From Physcomitrium patens (Eukaryota; Streptophyta; Bryopsida; Funariales; Funariaceae): a stretch of 64,000 nt of DNA. The notes below the pieces were generated by a model. That model had not been told where the DNA came from. It did not search any database and worked only from the letters and a program-made list of their open reading frames with translations. The position numbers were made by a program, and so were the translations under genes. The stretch spans positions 17,973,706 to 18,037,705 of the forward strand of contig NC_037258.1 in NCBI RefSeq assembly GCF_000002425.4. Reading direction: 5' to 3'. The number at the start of each line of letters is the position of its first letter. The first letter of the stretch is position 1. Positions 58,126-64,000 of this stretch are shown one piece after another.

Positions 58126-60783
58126 AGCGAGATTATGGAGGTACAAAAGAGGAGGTACTCTTGCGAGATGAAGGTGCCTTTGATGCGAGTTTTATTGGTA
58201 TATTGGAGAATGGAAATATTATGTATAAGAAAGTTGATGATTTTAAAAGAAAAGAAAGAAAAAGATTATATGATATTGAAGGACAGTTACGCAAGATAGG
58301 TACATTGCAAGATGATGAGAGGATTTTGGGTGTTTATGAAGAAAATGGGTAGGAAGATTCATTGGAATTGATTACATCTATTGGGTTAGGGGATAATGAT
58401 AAGATTGTTGAGATTCATTCGAGAGAGGTTTATACCATGCTTGAATCTTTTCAAGCACCAGAAGTCACAGTAGAGACGAGATATAAAACGGCAGATAAGA
58501 AGGTAAAGCCTGTTGCCGGACCATTACCAGAAGATTCTAAAGAACAAATGGGAGAAGCATCAAAATAAGTAAGTTTAAGAGATCCAATGAGTATTGGACA
58601 TCAGTTTACTGAAGAGACTTTTGAAGAATTGAAGATTGGTTCTGATGGTTCTTTATTGCCGGAGGAAATTACTTGCTTCAAAAAGATGTTGGCTAAACAA
58701 GGTAGATCGTTTGCCTTCGAATCTCATGAAATTGGGTGTGTGGATCCAAATATTATAACACCTATGGTTATCTTCACTGTACCGCATGTACCTTGGAATC
58801 TAAGATCGATTCCAGTACCAAGGGCACATTTACCTAAATTGGTCGAACTATTGAAAGAAAAGATAAAGATGAAAATATTAGAACCTTCATTTGTGCCGTA
58901 TTCTAGTCGATGGTTTACGGTACCTAAGAAGAATGGGTCACTACGGTTTATTCAAGATATGCAGCCGGTGAATGCTGTAACTGTCAGGAATGCAGGAATT
59001 GGACCTATTGTGGATGAATTTGCTGAGGCGTTTGCTAGAAGGGCAATCTATTCAATGGGTGATTTGTATTCAGGTTATGATCAATTTCAACTTGCCGAAG
59101 GAAGTAGAGATATGACAACGATGAGGACACCACTTGGATTGGTTAGAATGTGCACTCTTCCTCAAGGCGCAACCAACTCGGTTGCGCATATGATGAATGG
59201 GATGAATAAGGTATTGAGAGATTTTATTCCAGAAAAGACTATGCCTTTTCTGGATGATGTTCCTATAAAAGGGTGGAGAGAAGGAGACAAGGATGAAACT
59301 TTAGATACGAGGGGGTGTCGCAGATATGTTATTGATCATATACAAGATTGTAAAAAGATTTTAACTCGGCTTGGAGAAGTTCATCTTACGTTATCGGGTA
59401 TGAAGTCCATATTTGGAGTGCGAGAGGTTGTAATTGTTGGACATTTATGCGGATCTTACGGAAGAAAACCAGATCCGACTAAAGTTGATACAATTGGAAG
59501 GATGAAAGAGGATTGTGGTTCTTTAACAGAGGTTCGCAGATTTTTGGGTGCATGTGTATTTTATCGAATCTGGATCCCTCATTTTGCTCACATAGCGGAT
59601 CCATTATATGAACTGTTACGCAAGGGTTACCGATTTGAATGGAAAGAAAGGCATATTCAGGCAATGCAAAGATTGAAGAAATTATTGATGTCACCTCCAA
59701 TATTGAGTAAGGTTGATTATAAGTGCAATAGACCAATGATTCTTACTGTAGACGCTAGTCCAATTGCCGTTGGATGGGCGGTGGGTCAAGATGATTCGAA
59801 TGGGAGTAGATTTGCAGTTCGATTTGGGGCTAAAGTTTTAAGTATTCGTCAGCGTGCATATTCGCAAGTCAAAAGAGAACTTTGGGGAGTCGTTTCGGCT
59901 ATGAAAGCTGAAAAGAACTATTTGATTCAGGCAATAGTAGTAATTGAAACAGATTGCTTGCCATTGCTTGGAATGATTATTAACTGTTCAACACCAGATA
60001 TTGCAATGTTGAGATGGATTGTTTATATTAAGTCACTAAATCCAGAATTTAAGCATATCACTGGAAAGGACAATTTAGTAGCAGACATGCTATCTCGAGC
60101 AAGATACGAGAGGGAGGACGAAATGGTTGAAGACATTGATGATGTCAAATTGAAATTCTATTCAATATCAAATCTCAACACAGAAGACAAGCTATTTCTT
60201 GAAGAATCTTATGAAGGAGAATTATTGGATATTGGTCATTATTTGAATACCTTGTCTAAGCGGGAGAATCGGTCTACAGAAAAATTCAAACAAATAAGAA
60301 AAAAAGCATATGGATTTTTACTTCGAGATGGATTCTTATGGAAGAGACCGAAGAAAGGAATTGGGATGCCACAACGAGTGATAGGCAAAAGGAAAGAAAA
60401 ACTAAAATTATTAAAGGAGTTTCATGATAGTTTATGGGCAGGGCATAGAGGAATCTGGGCTACTTTTGCTAAACTCAAGGAACGATATTGGTGGAAAAAT
60501 ATGTATCGAGATGTGCTCTCATTTGTAGAGTCATGTGAAATCTGTCAATCGTATTCTAATATCCGACATCGAGATGGTCTTCATCCTACGTATCCTCTGG
60601 CTATTCATTTTAAATGGGTTGTTGATTTGATTATTATGCCGGTTGGGTTATGGCAGATGAGATATTTGGTTTTAGCTCGTGAAGATTTATCAAATCTAGT
60701 AGAAGGAAGAGCATTGAGGACAAAATCTACAGAGGGGATTTGTAGGTTTTTGCTTGAAGATGTCATTTGCCGTTACGAGTGCG
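58110..60783 (+). pseudogene. pol of element D2 (RT-RNase H-IN), interrupted by two stops and by element E
   Basis: The frame opens at 58110, 14 nt before the protease stop and again -1 relative to it, with no ATG near the junction. Stops: TAG at 58350 and TAA at 58566. From 58587 it is open. RT runs about 58850-59500 (FIQDMQPVNAV, then MPFLDDVPIKG with FLDD in place of YxDD), RNase H includes ILTVDASPIAVGWAVGQ near 59740, and the integrase finger is EFHDSLWAGHRGIW to CEICQ (60420-60555), followed by the first catalytic Asp in WVVDLIIMP. The translation beyond 60783 is LTR sequence of element E, not D2 protein. Confidence 0.85.
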
Positions 60784-60801
60784 TGTCATGGACATACATT
60801 G

Positions 60802-60944
60802 GAAGATTCTTCGAATATTCTTCTAGAATATTCTTTAAAGATTCTCTAAAGATTCTTTTAGAAGGTTCTAGAAGATTCTTAGAATATTCCCTAAAGATTC
60901 TCTTAGAAGGTTGTAGAATATTCTTAGAAGGTTCTAGAATATTC
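60802..60944 (+). promoter_or_regulatory. Heat-shock-element array in U3 of element E
   Basis: Nine GAAnnTTC modules lie within 143 bp. Two sites are perfect four-part elements nGAAnnTTCnnGAAnnTTCn: GAA/TTC at 60861, 60866, 60871 and 60876, and at 60927, 60932, 60937 and 60942. They lie 105-250 bp upstream of the TATA box. Clustered GAA/TTC modules of this spacing are the binding sites of heat-shock factors; heat-induced transcription, as known for Arabidopsis ONSEN, is inferred. Confidence 0.7.
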
Positions 60945-61048
60945 TGATAGATTCTAGGAAGTTCCTCGAGAAGTTTCCTAATTAGTAGAAGTTGTTGGAG
61001 AAGCGTCCTAGTTAGCGGAAGTAGCTCGAGAAGCTTCCTATTCAGTAG

Positions 61049-61056
61049 TATATATA
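61049..61056 (+). promoter_or_regulatory. TATA box of element E
   Basis: TATATATA, 31 nt before 61080, where the stretch complementary to the PBS starts. The same spacing occurs in element A (2299 to 2330). Confidence 0.75.
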
Positions 61057-61218
61057 GGAGTCGAGGCTAAAGGGTTCTTCAGTCTCGACAACACATCTCT
61101 TGGAGTTCTAGCTCACCTTTCTGGTGTTGTTCTTGTACTCATCTGTTTAATCTAGTTTTGCCACTTCTTCTTGAACTTCTTGTTAGATTTCAAGTCTGTA
61201 TTTTGTGTCCGAGACAGT

Positions 61219-61230
61219 TTGTCGAGACTG
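61219..61230 (+). promoter_or_regulatory. Self-priming primer binding site of element E
   Basis: TTGTCGAGACTG starts 2 nt after the LTR end and is perfectly complementary over 12 bases to 61080-61091 (CAGTCTCGACAA), the predicted transcript start. Confidence 0.75.
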
Positions 61231-61239
61231 CATTTTCAC

Positions 61240-61251
61240 TGGTATCAGAGC
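61240..61251 (+). promoter_or_regulatory. tRNA-iMet-type primer binding motif (TGGTATCAGAGC)
   Basis: An exact match to the classic plant iMet PBS, but 23 nt after the LTR end instead of the usual 0-5. Degenerate versions stand at the same place in A, B, C and H. Confidence 0.6.
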
Positions 61252-61463
61252 TAGTTCCTTCTTGTTAGAGAGTGGATTACTCCTCATCTTGAAGGTGTGC
61301 TAGTGTTTTAGAGGTTGCGGTTTACCCTCCTCTAAACTGATATCTCTTCTTTCTCAATATTGGAGCCTTATTCTTCTTGGAGAGAGTGGATTACCCCTCA
61401 TCTTAGAGTCTTAAGGCGTTTTAGAGGTTGCGGAGTACTCTCCTCTGAACCAATATTGTCCTC
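61240..61463 (+). repeat. Leader tandem repeats of element E (two units of about 112 bp)
   Basis: Each unit holds AGAGTGGATTAC(T/C)CCTCAT and later TTTTAGAGGTTGCGG, followed by complementary CCTCTAAA. Unit 1 forms an 8-bp perfect stem (61307-61314 with 61329-61336). Unit 2 keeps it with a G-U pair (about 61418-61451). Confidence 0.7.
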
Positions 61464-61519
61464 TTGTCAAAACTCTTTTTTCTTCTTTCTGAAGGTTAGC
61501 TGAAGGTTAAGACGTTAAA

Positions 61520-62521
61520 ATGGCTGAAAGTTTGGAATCCAAACTAGACGCCATCATAAATGCTCTTGCCTCGTTGTCACATAGGACAACAGAGATCGAA
61601 GGAGTCATGGTAGGACTCCATAACAATGGAGCATCTGGGATAGCGCCATCTAAAGCATATCAGCCTCAAACTTCTGCGCCAAAAGAAGCAGTTCTACCTC
61701 CATTTCAACAAGATCGAGTAGTCCTACAACGAAAGGAGCCTTGAGTTAGTCTTCCGGATTAGTTTGATGGAACTCGTTCCAAGTTTCGAGGTTTTGTCAA
61801 CCAAATCAGGTTGATAACAATTTTACAGCCCGAACGTTATCCGACGGAGGAAGCGCGTGTTGGGCTTGTTGGAACCTTGCTTACAGCACAAGCTCTGTCT
61901 TGGTTTACTCCCTTGTTCGAGAAGCGATCGCCAATCCTGAGCAACTTTGAAACGTTCTTGGAGGCGTTTGAAGAAGCATTTGGTGAGCATGATAAAGTTC
62001 GATGGGCTACAACAAAGATCCGATCGCTACGACAAGGAACACGCTCTGCATCAGTCTATGCCTCGGATTTCAGACAATTGGCAAGTGACATTAATTGGGG
62101 TGAAGAGGCGTTGGTGAGTCAGTTTTATTGGGGCTTGAAGGATGATGTGAAGGACTTGCTGTTATCTCTTCCTGATCCTCAAACGCTCAACGAAGCTATT
62201 AGCCAAGCTGTAAAGTGTGACAACCGCCTATTCCAACGTCGCCAAGACCAACGTCCGAGACACCAAATGACTCGTTACGACGTGACTATGTCTGCAAATA
62301 GCTTAAACTCACATTCGGAGGCAACACACATGCAAATCGACACGGTGCGTGTCCGATCTCTTACTCCAACAAAGAAGAAACGGCGTATGAAAGAAGGGTT
62401 ATGTTTGTACTGTGGAGAAGAAGGTCACAAGGTTGGAAATTGCCCAAAGAAGCAAAATTGGCACCCTGTCAAGACTAGAAGTGCGATGATTCCGGAAAAC
62501 GACGACGCCCAGCCACAGTAG
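61520..62521 (+). pseudogene. gag of element E with two nonsense codons
   Basis: ATG at 61520 (MAESLESKLDAIINALASLS) to TAG at 62519. Stops TGA at 61742 and TAG at 61760 lie six codons apart near the FDGTRSKFRGF motif; elsewhere the frame is open. The capsid-like part (YPTEEARVGLVGTLLTAQAL, then KIRSLRQGTRSASVYASDF) matches H. The CCHC knuckle is CLYCGEEGHKVGNC near 62403-62444, and the C-terminus ends DAQPQ. Pol lies in the -1 frame. Confidence 0.9.
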
Positions 62522-62559
62522 GAACCGTGCGGCTGGACAATCTAATATCACGACAATAA

Positions 62560-64000
62560 TCAGGTTCCTCCTTCTCTGTCCAACCTGCCCGTTGTTTTAC
62601 AATTCCTTTGTTTTTAGGCCCTCAAAAACAAAAAACTTTAGCTTTATTGGATTCGGGGGCATCTACTTGTTTTTTAGATGAAGAGTTTGCTAAATGCCAC
62701 AAGATCCGTTTAGTACAGAAGTCCAAACCTGTTCACGTAGAGGTGATAGATGGACGACCCTTATTGTCAGGCAACGTTACCCACGAATCAGAACCTATAG
62801 AAGTGGTGTTTAAGGACCATAGTAGTCACGTTGTTTTTAATATTATTAGAACCCCATCAAGCCCTGTTATCCTTGGTCTTTCTTGGTTAGAAGATCATAA
62901 TCCGTCCATTGATTGGAGGCTACGAAGGATAATATTTCCTGAAAAAAATAATAATAAACCTGTTGGTAGAACCTACATGAAGAAATCCATGTTTATTGGA
63001 GCGAGAGCGTTCCTAAGATCGTCCAAGGAAGGCGCACCATTTGTCATTTATGCAGCTCCAACTAGCGGCGAGAATATCTCAACATCGAATATACCAGAGC
63101 AATATAGGGATTTTGAAGACGTGTTTCAGAAGAAGAACGCCGATATACTGCCGGAACATCGACCATATGATTGCGCCATAGACTTAGAGGAAGGAGCGCA
63201 ACCACCTTTTGGTCCAATATACAACCTATCGCAAACAGAGTTGGCAGAATTGCGGAAGTACATCGATGAGAATCTAGCCAAGAATTTTATTCGACATTCA
63301 AAGTCGCCAGCTGGAGCACCAATCTTATTTGTGAAGAAAAAAGATGGCTCACTGCGGATGTGCGTGGACTACCGAGGACTCAACAAGGTGACCAAGAAAA
63401 ATCGCTATCCCTTACCTTTGATCTCCGGCCTCTTAGATCAACTTGGACGTGCAAGGATTTTTACAAAGATTGATTTAAGAGGAGCCTACAACCTTGTGCG
63501 AATCAAAGAAGGAGATGAATGGAAGACAACCTTTCGTACAAGGTATGGCCATTTTGAGTACAATGTCATGCCTTTTGGTCTTACCAATGCTCCAGCGGTC
63601 TTTCAGCATATGATGAACAACATCTTTCGGGAGTACCTCGATGACTTTGTTGTCATCTATCTCGATGATATTTTGATATTTTCCAAGAATGAAGAAGAAC
63701 ATGAGAAGCACGTTTGTTTGGTTCTTGAAAAACTACGCGAACGAGGACTCTATGCCAAGTTAGAGAAGTGTCAATTTCACCAGAATGAGATGGAATTTTT
63801 GGGCTTCATTGCGACTACAGAGGGCTTGAAGATGGATCCAAAAAAGGTAGAAGCAATTATATCTTGGGAAGTTTCGAAGACGGTTAGAGATGTTCAGTGT
63901 TTTCTTGGATTTGCTAACTTCTATCGGATCTTCATCAAGAATTATTCTCAAGTTGCTGCACCACTCACGTGTCTAATAAGCAAAGACAAGCTCGAATGGG
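62560..64000 (+). CDS. pol of element E, open to the window edge (PR-RT)
   Basis: The frame is open from 62560, just after a TAA at 62557-62559 that aligns with coding sequence in H and may be a nonsense change, and runs without a stop to 64000. It shows protease [20 protein letters not shown] with the linker GLSWLEDHNPSIDW, then RT with [55 protein letters not shown] and an intact YLDDILIFSK catalytic box (about 63658-63687), then the thumb (FLGFIATTEGLKMDPKKVEA). No ATG occurs before about 62977, so expression presumably depends on gag translation and a -1 frame change. RNase H, integrase and chromodomain should lie beyond the window. Confidence 0.9.

Larger units (their letters stand above)
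54327..60783 (+). mobile_element. Element D2: Ty3/gypsy-like element with gag, pro and pol in three frames (interrupted by E)
   Basis: A probable 5' LTR (54327-55682) is followed by gag (55754-56845), a protease ORF (56842-58125) and pol (58110-60783). At 60784 the LTR of element E begins inside the integrase core, so the missing end of D2 should lie right of the window. Composition is far less AT-biased than its relative D. Confidence 0.8.
60784..61216 (+). repeat. 5' LTR of element E
   Basis: 433 bp, starting TGTCATGGAC and ending CCGAGACA (TGTC...GACA). The 3' boundary is set by comparison with element H, where two LTRs define it. Confidence 0.85.
60784..64000 (+). mobile_element. Element E: young chromodomain gypsy element, close relative of H (runs off the window)
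   Basis: 5' LTR 60784-61216, PBS, leader with two repeat units, gag 61520-62521 and pol from 62560 to the window end. It lies inside the integrase gene of D2; the 5 bases before it are GTGCG, which predicts a GTGCG after its 3' LTR. It is very similar to H in protein sequence but has distinct LTR and leader details. Confidence 0.9.

Noticed and set aside
60784-60947. C-terminal extension of D2 pol with a repeated EYSSRIFF / LLEGSR pattern
   Set aside because: This is the U3 of element E read in the D2 frame. The repetition comes from the GAAnnTTC modules, not from a protein repeat.

Overview
The window looks like plant nuclear DNA. Two independent clues are a spliced, plant-type selenoprotein H homologue with GT-AG introns (22083-24301, minus) and a plant-type HAD phosphatase pseudogene (20618-21444, plus). 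A moss or other non-seed plant is the best guess: chromodomain Ty3/gypsy elements dominate, leaders are CT-rich, and AT-decayed retroelements are interleaved with an isolated gene island. This assignment is inference.

Layout. 1-18880: nested, AT-decayed LTR retrotransposons. Element A (plus, 1961-9131) sits in the 3' end of an older minus-strand relative. Element F (minus, 9318-13675, TSD TGGCT/TGGCC) sits in an LTR fragment next to decayed element G (13858-16853). 18881-26110: the only normal-composition island, with the HAD pseudogene and the intact selenoprotein H-like gene tail to tail, plus a CT-rich leader about 1.6 kb upstream. 27068-33042: element B (plus), a sibling of A. 33434-33975: a 23-bp AT tandem array. 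36231-40425: element D, a decayed copy of the D2 family. 40426-53375: element C (minus), split by a much younger element H (45066-51605, TSD CTCTA, LTRs about 97% identical by hand count). 53376-54330: a Helitron helicase fragment. 54327-60783: element D2, a three-frame gag/pro/pol element, interrupted by element E (60784 to window end), a close relative of H with an open pol.

Elements A, B, C, E and H are one lineage of chromodomain gypsy elements (A/B/C old, E/H young). Four shared properties stand out. (1) The predicted 5' end of the transcript is complementary over about 11 nt to a site starting exactly 2 nt after the 5' LTR. The pairing survives by compensatory change between subfamilies, which indicates Tf1-like self-priming rather than tRNA priming. 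(2) A small third ORF follows pol: intact in H (115 aa), and frame-preserving over 141 codons in both A and B despite many nonsense codons. (3) The leader carries 1 to 3 copies of a repeat that starts with a tRNA-iMet-like PBS motif and folds into a hairpin. (4) In E and H the U3 is packed with GAAnnTTC heat-shock-element modules.

No element here looks able to move on its own: H has nonsense codons in gag and pol, including one in the RT catalytic motif; E has two stops in gag and one near the start of pol; D2 has one in gag and two in pol. All coordinates and identities were read by eye, so LTR edges of old elements carry an uncertainty of several bases.
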